A stretch of 64,000 bases of DNA from CAWUKT01 sp963923035 (GCA_963923035.1 CAWUKT010000026.1:16713-80712); one strand, 5' to 3'. Shown: positions 26,788-35,870, numbered from the stretch's first letter. Translations and numbers: made by a program. Notes: a model not told the origin generated them from the letters alone.

Positions 26788-29154
26788 TCAGAATTGAATT
26801 TTATAACTGAGAATGGGAAAGAAACCGGTTCCAAATTGTTCTCCGGTGGTTCGTTTCTCCGAATCATAAGTCTGTCCGAGGAACACCCGTTGGTTCATGA
26901 CATTTTTGACCTGAAACGACAATAGGGTACTGATGCGTTTGCGGCTGACCCGGTAGGTGAAGCCCACATCGATTTGCCGCAAGGGATCCTGCCGCAGGGT
27001 ATTCGGATGGTCATAGTCGAAGGTGAACAGATCCCGCGCCAAGGACGCGAACAGGTCCACCCGGGTATAGTTCTGGGGGCCGGCAAAGTTCGCGGCCAGG
27101 TTCAGACCCAGTATGCGGGATTTCTTTTTCCCCTTGGGCTTCAGGTACCATTCCTTTCCTGCCGCCCCACTCGCCATATAGCCCACATCGAACGTCGACG
27201 GGTATTGGGTGCCAGTGACATCCCTGTATTTGGAATTGAGGTAGGACGCATTGACCAACAGGTAATAGCCCCGGTCCAGGCTCTTTTCCAAGCTGAGATC
27301 GATGCCATAGGTCCGGGCGCTGCCATTGTTCTCCAGGTCGTAGGATTCGAAATTGAAGTCCAATCCGCCCAAGCGGGTCACCGGGCGGTCCTGCGCTGCC
27401 ACCAACTTGTAAATGGACTGGTAATAGGCCTCCCCGGACAACCTGAGCCGCTCGTTGATCCGCCACTGGTAGCTCAGGACGAAGTGGTGGGCCTTGTTGA
27501 AGCCCAGGTCCGTATTCTGCTGGATACGTTCCCCCGGACCGGAGGAAGTGGCAACCACATAGGTATAGAAGGGTTCCATTTGGCTGTGCAATCCGTACCC
27601 AAATGAGAAGGAGTGCCTGTCATTCATTTGCCAACGCAGGCCCAGGCGGGGTTCCAGGCTCCACTCCTGGATGGCCCGGAAGTGCATCGCGTGCAGTCCA
27701 ACGTGGAAGCGCCACCGGGAGCCGAATTTGAATTGGGAGCGGGTGTAAAGTTGGTACAAATAGGAGTCTCCCATGCCCTGGTAGAGCGTATCCGAAGAAG
27801 TTGCACTAAAAATGGGGAGGCTGAAAAACGAATTAGCGTGGAGCCGGTGCACGAGGACACCAGTCCGGTGGGTATGGCGGGGACTGAATTTGTGGTTGAG
27901 AAAGGCATGGGCCGACAGCCGATGGGTCCGGGTTTCGCCTTTGCGGAGGGTATCGGGGACAAAATTCCGGTCGAATTCGTAGAGGTAGTTGTTGAAGGAA
28001 ATACCGGTGCCAACGGCCACCAGTTTCACATAGGTGCGCTCCAACAATGGCAAGGTCAGGTTGAAACCGGCGGTGCCGGTAAGCGCGTTGGAATTCCGTT
28101 CGACATTTGCCCCCACCACCGAATCCCACCGGGACGTATCCCGCTCCGCCAAATTGGTCAGGACACTGTTGCCCCCAATCCCAAAAACGTTGACCTCTCC
28201 CCCATTCTTCAATTGGTGGTGGACCTTTAAGGAAAAATCCTGAAAGACGGGAATCGCTCCAATCTGCAAGAACTGATCAGCAATCCCAGTCGTAGAATAC
28301 CGGTAATTGGCCAGGAAAGTGGTCCGCTTGGATTTCCCCAGTGGACCCTCCAGCGAAGCATCGAGGCCCAGAAAACCGACTTGGAAGGTCCCATGTAATT
28401 TTTCCCGGTTCCCATTCCGAAACCTGACATCAAAGACCGATCCCAGGGCATTGCCGTAGTCGGCGGGGAAGGCGGCGGAAAAGAAATCGGTCTGGGCGAG
28501 GAGTTGTTGGGAGAAAATGGTCACGATTCCGCTCGATCCTTCCAACTGGCCAAAGTGGTTCGGATTGTAGATGTCGATGCCTTCGAGGCGCCACAACACA
28601 GCGCGGGAGGAGTTCCCGCGGACATTGATGTTGTTGGAGATCACGTCCGGAGAGGCCACAACCCCGGGAAACCGGGCCGCCACCCGCGCCGGATCATCGA
28701 GTCCGCCGGCTATTCGGCTCAGTTCTTCGCCGGTAAAGGTCCGTCCGCTCACCAGAGCGGCCTCATTCCGGGGATCCCACCGCTGGTCCGCATAAATCTG
28801 GACCGTATCGGCCTGCACCGGTTGTTCTTCCAGTTCGATCAGCAGCTCCCTCCCGGCCCGACCCGACAACAACAATTCCGAGATGCGGTAGGAAACGAAC
28901 CCGACATAGGAAAATTCAACGTTGTACCGTCCGAAAGGGATTTCCGGGATCGAAAAAAAGCCCTCAGCATCGGTCAGGGTACCCATCAGGGTATCGGCAT
29001 TGTACAGCTGCACCGTGACCCCGGCCATCGCCTGTCCCGTCCCCAGCTCCTTCACATAACCTGTCAAGGTGGAGGAACTCTCGGCGTAACCGAGCCCCCG
29101 GAATCCCAGGAGAAAGCCCCCCAAAAGACAAATTATTGAAATCCAGTTCTTCAT
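26788..29154 (-). CDS. TonB-dependent outer-membrane receptor with carboxypeptidase-like domain
   Basis: 788 residues. Signal peptide (MKNWISIICLLGGFLLGFRG), carboxypeptidase-regulatory-like domain (TLTGYVKELGTGQAMAGVTV; GFFSIPEIPFGRYNVEFSYV), plug (RVAARFPGVVASPDVISNNI, NVRGNSSRAVLWRLEGIDIY, FPADYGNALGSVFDVRFRNG) and a long barrel. It differs in sequence from the other receptor in the window, so probably takes a different ligand. It is divergent from the DUF3325/DUF3649/PepSY operon, with a 165-bp gap holding a Fur-like site, which suggests joint iron control. The methyltransferase follows after one base. Confidence 0.88.
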   Translation of the reverse strand: MKNWISIICLLGGFLLGFRGLGYAESSSTLTGYVKELGTGQAMAGVTVQLYNADTLMGTLTDAEGFFSIPEIPFGRYNVEFSYVGFVSYRISELLLSGRAGRELLIELEEQPVQADTVQIYADQRWDPRNEAALVSGRTFTGEELSRIAGGLDDPARVAARFPGVVASPDVISNNINVRGNSSRAVLWRLEGIDIYNPNHFGQLEGSSGIVTIFSQQLLAQTDFFSAAFPADYGNALGSVFDVRFRNGNREKLHGTFQVGFLGLDASLEGPLGKSKRTTFLANYRYSTTGIADQFLQIGAIPVFQDFSLKVHHQLKNGGEVNVFGIGGNSVLTNLAERDTSRWDSVVGANVERNSNALTGTAGFNLTLPLLERTYVKLVAVGTGISFNNYLYEFDRNFVPDTLRKGETRTHRLSAHAFLNHKFSPRHTHRTGVLVHRLHANSFFSLPIFSATSSDTLYQGMGDSYLYQLYTRSQFKFGSRWRFHVGLHAMHFRAIQEWSLEPRLGLRWQMNDRHSFSFGYGLHSQMEPFYTYVVATSSGPGERIQQNTDLGFNKAHHFVLSYQWRINERLRLSGEAYYQSIYKLVAAQDRPVTRLGGLDFNFESYDLENNGSARTYGIDLSLEKSLDRGYYLLVNASYLNSKYRDVTGTQYPSTFDVGYMASGAAGKEWYLKPKGKKKSRILGLNLAANFAGPQNYTRVDLFASLARDLFTFDYDHPNTLRQDPLRQIDVGFTYRVSRKRISTLLSFQVKNVMNQRVFLGQTYDSEKRTTGEQFGTGFFPILSYKIQF

Positions 29155-29292
29155 AGGCTACAAAAAAGGGTCCTATCTCCCTGATTTTCAATACCCAAAT
29201 TCTTGTAACCTGCGGCCTCCCTAAAATTGGTAGGAATCCCCCTAAAATGAGGTATTCTTTCTCCGAAGCGCATTCGCTAGTTTAGCGGCCTA

Positions 29293-29311
29293 GTTTAGAT
29301 TGATTCTAAAT
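29293..29311. promoter_or_regulatory. Fur-box-like inverted repeat in the divergent TonB-receptor/PepSY-operon promoter
   Basis: GTTTAGA-TTGAT-TCTAAAT: 7-5-7 inverted repeat with one mismatched pair. It ends 8 bases before the ATG of the small membrane gene at 29320 and lies 139 bases from the start of the divergent receptor gene. The same half-site TCTAAATAAG recurs at 35859. A CGCTA-GTT-TAGCG mini-hairpin is just upstream (29275-29287). Confidence 0.55.
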
Positions 29312-29319
29312 AAGTGACC

Positions 29320-29637
29320 ATGATCGTTGGCAGTTTAATTCTATCCGCTTTGTTCTGGTACGGAGGCTCCAAGTATTTCGGCGCCCAGTATCCGCAGCTT
29401 GCCCTGCGCCTGGAAAAGCAAAGCTGGGTCCTGAAGATCATCGGGACTGCCCTGGCCTTCGTTGCTGCTGCCTTCTGCGTCCAGGAATGGGGCTGGCTGA
29501 CAGGAGTTTGGCTGTGGGGACTCTCCTGGCTGGGAATCGTCACTTTACCCATCATTCTCATTCCCCTCCACGCCCGGTTCCTCCACGTTTTATTGGGACT
29601 GAGCGCATTGTCATTCACCCTGAATCTGCTCGTTTAA
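29320..29637 (+). CDS. Small membrane protein, DUF3325-like (iron uptake operon)
   Basis: 105-residue integral membrane protein with about three transmembrane helices. The pattern matches DUF3325 proteins: an initial helix, LEKQSWVLKIIGTALAFVAA, then GWLTGVWLWGLSWLGIVT and IILIPLHARFLHVLLG. In proteobacteria such proteins are encoded with PepSY-type ferric-siderophore reductase-like proteins and DUF3649 proteins, which is the arrangement here. The ATG at 29320 is preferred over the GTG at 29314, which lies almost on the Fur-like site. The stop TAA is directly followed by the ATG of the next gene. Confidence 0.65.
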   Translation: MIVGSLILSALFWYGGSKYFGAQYPQLALRLEKQSWVLKIIGTALAFVAAAFCVQEWGWLTGVWLWGLSWLGIVTLPIILIPLHARFLHVLLGLSALSFTLNLLV

Positions 29638-29919
29638 ATGCCTGCAAACACAAAATATCTGTCCTCCCGGACGCATCGCATCCTCAAGATTACGGGTGGA
29701 ATCCTGGGAGGTTTTCTGGTGACCATGTCCCTGCATCTGTTGATTGGGGCTTTGTTGGAAGATAAATCCGCCCTGGTCATTACGACGGCCTTCAGCGCCT
29801 TTTTGGTCTGGGTCGGAACCATGATCGTCGCCTTCCTGTTCCGGAACGGCTGGCAACTGTGGGGCTTGTACCTGGGCATCACCCTTCTGTGTAGTGTGGC
29901 CATTTATTTCGTACGATGA
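29638..29919 (+). CDS. Small membrane protein, DUF3649-like (iron uptake operon)
   Basis: 93-residue protein with three predicted membrane helices (ILKITGGILGGFLVTMSLHL; ALVITTAFSAFLVWVGTMIV; LWGLYLGITLLCSVAIYFV). The GG motif in helix 1 and the overall plan fit DUF3649 iron-transport-associated proteins. The start codon follows the previous stop with no gap. Its last codons overlap the PepSY gene by 4 bases (ATGA), so the three genes are translationally coupled. Its role is unknown; a helper of the PepSY reductase-like protein is plausible. Confidence 0.6.
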   Translation: MPANTKYLSSRTHRILKITGGILGGFLVTMSLHLLIGALLEDKSALVITTAFSAFLVWVGTMIVAFLFRNGWQLWGLYLGITLLCSVAIYFVR

Positions 29920-31556
29920 TGAAGCTGAAAAAACTCCCCATCCGTGCCTACAATATCCTTTTCCATACCCATACGGTAACAGGAATCACGATCACTGCCG
30001 GGCTTTTCATCATCTTCTTTTGCGGTGCCTTTGCGCTGTTTCGGCACGAGATGTACACCTGGGAAAACCAAAATGCCCGGGAGAACCACCTGAATTCCCC
30101 CAGCTATGCGGCCATTCTGACTGCCATCGAAGAGCAACACCCTGATTTTCGGGCTTCCGAGCAGTTCACGATCCGCCAACCCGAACATAAAATCCCCCTG
30201 ATCCAATTCTTTGGCGCGGAATATCCCAATGACAGCACCCGCAAGCGGTTCAAATCCATGCTGGACCCGACGAGTTTGCAAGAGCTCTCCGGCAACCCCG
30301 CACCGACGACCGTCGGTGAAACGCTGTACCGATTGCATTACTTTTCTCAGGTTCCCCTTGGCCTCTGGATCTCCGGATTCATGGCCCTGTTTTTCCTCTT
30401 TGCGACCATCTCCGGTGTCCTGATCCACTGGCAGCACATCGTCAAGCGCTTCTACGCATTCTCGATCCGCACCACCGCCAAGCAAATCTGGACCCTGGGG
30501 CATACCACGATTGGGATGATTGGGCTTCCTTTTCAGGTCATGTACGCCGTGACCGGGGCCTTGTTTGGCTTGTTGACCCTGCTCCTGGCGCCAAGTGCAT
30601 TTGTCCTGTTCAATGGAGACACCGACCAGGTCCTCGGGGCCGTCGCACCGGAGCGGGTGGCCACGGTCGATTCCAGCTCCTTTCACCTCCCCCTCGCTTC
30701 GCTGGACGAATTGAGCGGCCGGGTGGACGAAGCATTCCCGGATTATGCGGTGATGTCCTTGCGGGTAGCGGGATACGGCACCCCGGAAGGCATCGCGACC
30801 TTCTATGTGGACGAGGAAGCAACCATTACCGGGAACGGGGCCATCGCCTACGGACTCGCCGGGGGGCAGGAACTGGTGCGGATCGATCCGGCGACCAAAA
30901 CCTATACCAATACGGTCTACAACTTCCTGCTAAAGCTGCACTTTGCGAGTTACGGGAATCCCCTGTCCAAGTTGGTCTATTTTATCCTGGCGATCATGAC
31001 CTGCTTCATGCTGGTCAGCGGATTGCTCCTGTGGCAAAAGGCCCGCGACAACGCCCGCTACACGCCTCGCCAGAGGCGGTTCCACTTCAAGGTGACCCGG
31101 TGGATGTTGTCTATTTGCATGGCGCTCTTTCCCGCTGCTGCCATTCTATTCCTCGCCAACAAAATCTTCCCCCTCTCCATGGAGGCGCATGCCCACTGGG
31201 TCAACCAGACCTTCTTCATTGCCTGGGGCGTCCTGATTGTGAGTGGCATTTTCCAAAAAACCTTCCGCCGCCTCTTCCGCTGGTTCTTTGCCATCGGGGG
31301 AGGCCTGTCCATCCTTGTGCCCATCGTGAATGGCGTGGTGACCGGAGATTGGATTTGGGATTCTTTCCGGAATGGACAGACCTACGTGGCGGGGATCGAT
31401 ATCTTTTGGTTGTTGGTGGGCACGTTGACCTTGGGCTTCATGCTTTTCCCGGCGACCCAATGGAAAGGAAGTGAGAAGGTCCTGGCGGCCAAACCACTCC
31501 CAGCAGAAAAGAAGGTCGAACCCCAACCGGCGCAGGTAGAAAAAGTACCGGTATAG
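29916..31556 (+). CDS. PepSY-associated transmembrane protein (PiuB-like)
   Basis: 546-residue inner-membrane protein of the PepSY_TM family, known from iron-regulated loci where it is thought to reduce or release iron from siderophores in the periplasm. Visible: first helix TGITITAGLFIIFFCGAFALF with preceding HTHTVTG, a periplasmic region, helix ISGFMALFFLFATISGVLIH with conserved His residues, HFASYGNPLSKLVYFILAIMTC, and further helices to residue ~520, then a short Pro/Lys-rich cytoplasmic tail. Conserved His residues in the helices could bind haem. It starts at 29916 (ATGA overlap) or at the next ATG at 29919. It is convergent with the ABC genes, with a 33-bp gap. Confidence 0.85.
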   Translation: MMKLKKLPIRAYNILFHTHTVTGITITAGLFIIFFCGAFALFRHEMYTWENQNARENHLNSPSYAAILTAIEEQHPDFRASEQFTIRQPEHKIPLIQFFGAEYPNDSTRKRFKSMLDPTSLQELSGNPAPTTVGETLYRLHYFSQVPLGLWISGFMALFFLFATISGVLIHWQHIVKRFYAFSIRTTAKQIWTLGHTTIGMIGLPFQVMYAVTGALFGLLTLLLAPSAFVLFNGDTDQVLGAVAPERVATVDSSSFHLPLASLDELSGRVDEAFPDYAVMSLRVAGYGTPEGIATFYVDEEATITGNGAIAYGLAGGQELVRIDPATKTYTNTVYNFLLKLHFASYGNPLSKLVYFILAIMTCFMLVSGLLLWQKARDNARYTPRQRRFHFKVTRWMLSICMALFPAAAILFLANKIFPLSMEAHAHWVNQTFFIAWGVLIVSGIFQKTFRRLFRWFFAIGGGLSILVPIVNGVVTGDWIWDSFRNGQTYVAGIDIFWLLVGTLTLGFMLFPATQWKGSEKVLAAKPLPAEKKVEPQPAQVEKVPV

Positions 31557-31589
31557 ACCAGTTCCAGGGGCACCTCAATTGGGCAGCCA

Positions 31590-33314
31590 TCAAGCCATTT
31601 TCCAGACTCCGGCCGCTGCCTGCAACTCCCACATCCGCGCGTATTGCCCCCGGGCCGCCATGAGTTCCCCGTGCATCCCTTGCTCCTGAATCTGCCCCTC
31701 TCCCAGTACAAGGATCTGATCGGCATTGCGAATGGTGGACAAACGGTGCGCAATCACCACCACGGTTTTGTTCCGAACCAGCTCATGGATTGCCCGTTGG
31801 ACATAGATTTCATTTTCCGGATCCAGCGATGAGGTCGCCTCGTCCAGCAAAATGATGGGGGCATCCTTCAAGAGCGCCCGGGCAATGCTGACCCGCTGCT
31901 TTTGCCCCCCTGACAATCGCCTGCCTCCTTCCCCGACCATGGTTCCCAATCCCTCCGGCAATTCTTCTACGAACTCCATCAATTGGGCCTTCGCTGCCGC
32001 GGCTTCGACTTCCGCCGCTGTCGCCGTCGGATTCCCAATCAGGATATTGTCGTAGATACTTCCGTCAAAGAGATAGACTTCCTGAAAAACTTCGCTGATC
32101 ATCGTATATACCTGCTCCGGGGAAATATCCACCAGGTTGATGCCTCCGATCTGAACCTTTCCTGAAGTGACTTCCCAAAACCTCGCCATCAAGGACAGCA
32201 CCGTCGTTTTGCCCGAACCCGAAGCCCCCACAATCGCGGTCATCTGCCCGGCCCGGGCCTCAAAAGAGACGCCTTTCAAGACCAGCTGATCGGCGTGGTA
32301 GCCAAAGCTGACATCGGAAAATCGGATGTCAAATTGTTCGGGTTGGAGATTGCGCCCCGCCGCCTGCTCATCGGCTCCCATCAACTCCACAATTCGGTCG
32401 AGGCTCACATTCATAAAGCTGAGGACTCCATATTCCACCATGAGGATCTTCAGTGGTTCGTAGAGCCGGTAGCCCACGATGAGAAAGGCAATGAAAACGG
32501 GGATTTCGAGGGTTTGGCCGGAGAGAAAATAGAGTCCCATCCACACCATCAGCACAAAAAACAACTCCAAAATGACGCCCGCCGAAAGGATCATAGGTCC
32601 CGGAATGGCTTCGACGCGGATGCTTCGGATGCGCAGGGCATCCAACGCGGCCTCCAGGGTACGGAAACTGCGACCGGTCATTCCATAGGCGCGGGCATGC
32701 CGCATTCCCTGGATATACTCCAGGAACCGCGCATTGGTCTGGGTGCGTGCAGCGATCAATTGGCGGCCGTACCGGCGCACTAGTCGCTGCCCCAAATAGG
32801 CCAGGGGAAAGACAATCCCCAGTGCGGCGACCAGGGTCAGTCCCAAGCGGAAATCCAGGATGATCAGGAAGGTGGACAGGGCCACCGTCCCGATGATAGC
32901 CGTCACGATATTGGCGATGCTGTGGCCAAAAATTTGTTCAAAATTGGCGACGTCTTGCAGGGCGACCGAGGCCAGGTCCCCGGGATCCCGGTGCTTGTAA
33001 TAGCCCATCGAAAGCCGCTGGAGCTTGTTTCCGATGTTCAATCGGAGCTGGGTGGAGATCCGGTAGATGCTCACATTGGAGCGGATCATGGCCTGGCGCG
33101 CCACATAAAGCTGGACGACAAACATCGCGCCCATCAGGGCGACGATGCCCCAAATCCGGGTCGTATCCGGGTCGGCCCGGAACAGCTCCCAGATGATGAC
33201 CAGGAGCATTCCGCTGGGAGCGGAAAGCAGGAAGCTGTGGACCACTTCCCAGACCAGGGCCTTCCGCATGCCCCCGGCGTCAAAGCGAAAACAATATAGG
33301 ATATTCCGGATCAT
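31590..33314 (-). CDS. ABC half-transporter (TM + ATPase), IrtB/YbtQ-like
   Basis: 574 residues: an ABC exporter-fold membrane domain (six helices, residues ~20-310) followed by an ATPase with Walker A GASGSGKTTVLSL, signature LSGGQKQRVSIARALL and Walker B IILLDEATSSLDPENE. It starts 16 bases after the other half-transporter, and the order SIP flavoprotein / half-transporter / half-transporter mirrors the actinobacterial IrtA(SIP-TM-ATPase)-IrtB system and the enterobacterial YbtPQ pair. These import ferric siderophores despite the exporter fold. Likely role: the second subunit of a heterodimeric ferric-siderophore importer. A drug or lipid exporter is the alternative if the flavoprotein link is accidental. 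Confidence 0.8.
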   Translation of the reverse strand: MIRNILYCFRFDAGGMRKALVWEVVHSFLLSAPSGMLLVIIWELFRADPDTTRIWGIVALMGAMFVVQLYVARQAMIRSNVSIYRISTQLRLNIGNKLQRLSMGYYKHRDPGDLASVALQDVANFEQIFGHSIANIVTAIIGTVALSTFLIILDFRLGLTLVAALGIVFPLAYLGQRLVRRYGRQLIAARTQTNARFLEYIQGMRHARAYGMTGRSFRTLEAALDALRIRSIRVEAIPGPMILSAGVILELFFVLMVWMGLYFLSGQTLEIPVFIAFLIVGYRLYEPLKILMVEYGVLSFMNVSLDRIVELMGADEQAAGRNLQPEQFDIRFSDVSFGYHADQLVLKGVSFEARAGQMTAIVGASGSGKTTVLSLMARFWEVTSGKVQIGGINLVDISPEQVYTMISEVFQEVYLFDGSIYDNILIGNPTATAAEVEAAAAKAQLMEFVEELPEGLGTMVGEGGRRLSGGQKQRVSIARALLKDAPIILLDEATSSLDPENEIYVQRAIHELVRNKTVVVIAHRLSTIRNADQILVLGEGQIQEQGMHGELMAARGQYARMWELQAAAGVWKMA

Positions 33315-33329
33315 GGTACTTGGATTGAA

Positions 33330-35084
33330 TCAGCGAATGGAAAAGGATTGGGTTTGGGTATGGGCCTCCCACATGCGGGCATACAGGGGAGTGTGGACCA
33401 GCAGGTCATCGTGGCGCCCTTTCCCTGCAATCTTGCCCTTGTCCAGCACGACAATCTGATCGGCGTTCATGATGGTATACAGGCGGTGGGCAATGATGAT
33501 GGTGGTTTTATGCTCGATGAGGTTGCCAATCGCCCGCTGGATGAGGTATTCGTTTTCGGGGTCGCTGAAGGCCGTGGCCTCGTCGAGGATCAGGATGGGC
33601 GGGTCCTTGAGAATGGCCCGGGCCAATTGAATCCGTTGTTTTTCGCCTCCACTGAGATGGGTCCCGGCCGCACCGTAGACCGTATGGTAGCCGCGGGGCA
33701 ATTCACTGATGAAATCGTGGCACTGGGCGGCCCGGGCGGCTGCTTCCACCTCTTCTGGTGTCTTGTCCATCCCCATCCGGATGTTTTCGTAGATGTCCAG
33801 GTGGAACATGAAATTGTCCTGGAAGACATAGGCCACCTGGTCCATGAGGCTCTCCGGCGTGAACGACCGGATGTCCCGGCCCCCAATGGTGATCTCCCCC
33901 GCCTGAATGTCCCAGTACCGGGCCGTCAATTGGGCGATGGTGGATTTCCCGGAACCAGAGGGACCTACCAGAGCTGTCATCGTTCCCCGGCGCACCTCAA
34001 ACCCGACATCCTCCAGTACCTTTTGACCCGGGACATAGGAAAAATGAACCCCGCGAAAGGCAACCGAAGCGTCTTCCATTTCCCCTTGCGGCTCCTCGAC
34101 CGGCAAAGAAGGATGGGCCAGGACCTCATCCAAACGCTGGACTCCCCGGTTGATCAGGCTGATTTCCATCCCCATATTCCCCAGCGCAAACACCGGCTTG
34201 ATATACCCCACTCCCAGGATCAGGAACAAGAAAAAGGTCCCCAAACCCAATCCCTGGGACAGGTAGAGCCAGGTGCCCAGGATCAGAATGGGCAGAAGGG
34301 CATTGCTCATGAAGCTCATGAACACCGCCCAGGTCGGTGCACTTTCCCGCAACCATTGAACCGACATTTTCTCGTACGCCCGAACCGTCCCACTGTACTT
34401 CTCAAAGCTGTCCGCCGATTGGCCAAAAATCTTCATCACCGGAAGCGCCCGCACATACTCCACAATCCCTGCATTCATCGATTCATTGCTGGAGTGGAAC
34501 AGCTTCATCAATTGCTTGGTCCTCGGGCGGCTGAAAACATAGGGAAACCAAACCCCCAGGAACAACAAAGGAGCCATGCTGACCGCCGCCAACCGCCAGT
34601 CCACATAGAACAGGTACCCGACCGTCACCAACGGCAGGGTAAGGCCTTTGAAAAAATCGGGAATTTGGTGGGCAATGAATCCTTCAATCCGCTCCACGTC
34701 GTCCACCAGAATCTTTTTCAGGGTGCCCGAGTCGTACCGTTCCAGGGCGCCCGTCGGCAGACGGCCCAGGCGCTCCGAACTCTCCCGGCGCAGCTCGTAC
34801 AGGATATTGAAAGCGGCGATGTGGGAAAGGATGCCTGCGAGGTAAAGGAAACCATAGCTCACCAGCCCGGCCACAGCGGCTCCGATCAACAAAGGGCGAA
34901 GGCTGGCCATGTCCACCGGCGGGACCAGCAACTGCCGGATCACCTCGTACACGAGGATATAGGGGATCAGCGCCGTAGCAGAATGGACCAGGGCCAAGAT
35001 CGCGGAAAGCAACAACTGGTATTTTCTCCGGCCCGCAATCTGCAAGAGCCGGAGAATTCCATTTTTAGTGTTCGGAGATGCCAT
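33330..35084 (-). CDS. ABC half-transporter (TM + ATPase), IrtA/YbtP-like
   Basis: 584 residues from the ATG whose first base is 35084 (MASPNTKNGILRLLQIAG); this start is one base past the stop of the upstream flavoprotein gene. Six-helix membrane domain, then ATPase with Walker A GPSGSGKSTIAQL, signature LSGGEKQRIQLARAIL and Walker B ILILDEATAFSDPENE. The D-loop AFSDPENE, instead of SALD, is reminiscent of siderophore-importing YbtQ/IrtA-type proteins. It probably pairs with the next gene and receives or reduces the chelate through the adjacent SIP protein. Confidence 0.8.
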   Translation of the reverse strand: MASPNTKNGILRLLQIAGRRKYQLLLSAILALVHSATALIPYILVYEVIRQLLVPPVDMASLRPLLIGAAVAGLVSYGFLYLAGILSHIAAFNILYELRRESSERLGRLPTGALERYDSGTLKKILVDDVERIEGFIAHQIPDFFKGLTLPLVTVGYLFYVDWRLAAVSMAPLLFLGVWFPYVFSRPRTKQLMKLFHSSNESMNAGIVEYVRALPVMKIFGQSADSFEKYSGTVRAYEKMSVQWLRESAPTWAVFMSFMSNALLPILILGTWLYLSQGLGLGTFFLFLILGVGYIKPVFALGNMGMEISLINRGVQRLDEVLAHPSLPVEEPQGEMEDASVAFRGVHFSYVPGQKVLEDVGFEVRRGTMTALVGPSGSGKSTIAQLTARYWDIQAGEITIGGRDIRSFTPESLMDQVAYVFQDNFMFHLDIYENIRMGMDKTPEEVEAAARAAQCHDFISELPRGYHTVYGAAGTHLSGGEKQRIQLARAILKDPPILILDEATAFSDPENEYLIQRAIGNLIEHKTTIIIAHRLYTIMNADQIVVLDKGKIAGKGRHDDLLVHTPLYARMWEAHTQTQSFSIR

Positions 35085-35085
35085 G

Positions 35086-35814
35086 CTAAAGTCCTCGTTT
35101 TTGATCGGCCCAGTACGGCTGGGACGAAATCTGTTTGCCCGAAACCCCTCTCCGCAACAATCCCTGTCGGAAATTCTTGATGGAAGCCGCCCGCCCACAG
35201 AGGTAGAAGTGGGCGTCTTGCCAGGTATTCCACAGGAAAGGCGGCAGGTCATCCAGCCATTCGATGGCCTCCTGAGCGGGAGCATCCTGGGATTTCTTCA
35301 CTTTTTCTGCCTCCAGGTCCACCAGGCCCGGCCACGAAAAATGAGGATCGTCCAGCTCCATCAGGCACAGGTATTCCTCATCCCGCGCATGCACCACCGA
35401 TTGCAGTTGGGAGAACAGGGCCAGACCGGTCTCATCCCCAAAAAAGAAGTGAAACCCCGTCCCCGGCTTGAATTTGAGCCTGCCTCCTGGTCCCATCAGG
35501 CGGACCTCGTCCCCTGGCTGCAAGGCCTCCGCCCAGGCACTCCCGGGCCCCTTGCGGTGGAGGTAAAAGAGCAATTCGCAAATGCCCTTCCGGACATCGT
35601 AGCGCATCGGGGTATAGTGGCGAAAATCCCGCTCATTGATGCGGAACTCGATGACCTGACCGGGTTCAAACGTGGTCCGTTGGAGGTCCCCGACCAAGCG
35701 TACCAACTTCAGTTGAGGGGCCAGGTACTGCGTAGAAGCCACCCGAACCGGGTGAATCATCCCGCTCATGACCTTCTCGACGCCGTCAGCGAGCCATTTT
35801 GCTAGTCGTGGCAT
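35086..35814 (-). CDS. Siderophore-interacting FAD-binding reductase (SIP family)
   Basis: 242-residue flavoprotein that reduces ferric siderophores in the cytosol to free iron. SIP landmarks: FAD-binding RHYTPMRYD, FYLHRKGPGSAWAEALQPGD, the NAD(P)H-side motif FFFGDETGLALFSQL, and the C-terminal PYWADQKRGL. In mycobacterial IrtA this domain is fused to the transporter; here it is separate but one base upstream of the first half-transporter. The ATG whose first base is 35814 (MPRLAKWLADGVEKV) is chosen over a TTG at 35823. A strong Fur-like palindrome lies 28 bases upstream, consistent with induction in iron limitation. Confidence 0.9.
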   Translation of the reverse strand: MPRLAKWLADGVEKVMSGMIHPVRVASTQYLAPQLKLVRLVGDLQRTTFEPGQVIEFRINERDFRHYTPMRYDVRKGICELLFYLHRKGPGSAWAEALQPGDEVRLMGPGGRLKFKPGTGFHFFFGDETGLALFSQLQSVVHARDEEYLCLMELDDPHFSWPGLVDLEAEKVKKSQDAPAQEAIEWLDDLPPFLWNTWQDAHFYLCGRAASIKNFRQGLLRRGVSGKQISSQPYWADQKRGL

Positions 35815-35841
35815 AGGTGTCAAATTTGAGAATAACCGAGC

Positions 35842-35870
35842 CGCTTATTTGGATTCATTCTAAATAAGCG
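35842..35870. promoter_or_regulatory. Extended Fur-box-like palindrome between the SIP operon and the AraC regulator
   Basis: Arms CGCTTATTTGGA (35842-35853) and TCTAAATAAGCG (35859-35870) pair with one mismatch around a 5-bp centre. The core ATTTGGA-TTCAT-TCTAAAT matches the spacing of the other two sites. It is placed 28 bases upstream of the SIP start and 80 bases upstream of the AraC start, so one site could control both directions. Confidence 0.6.
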
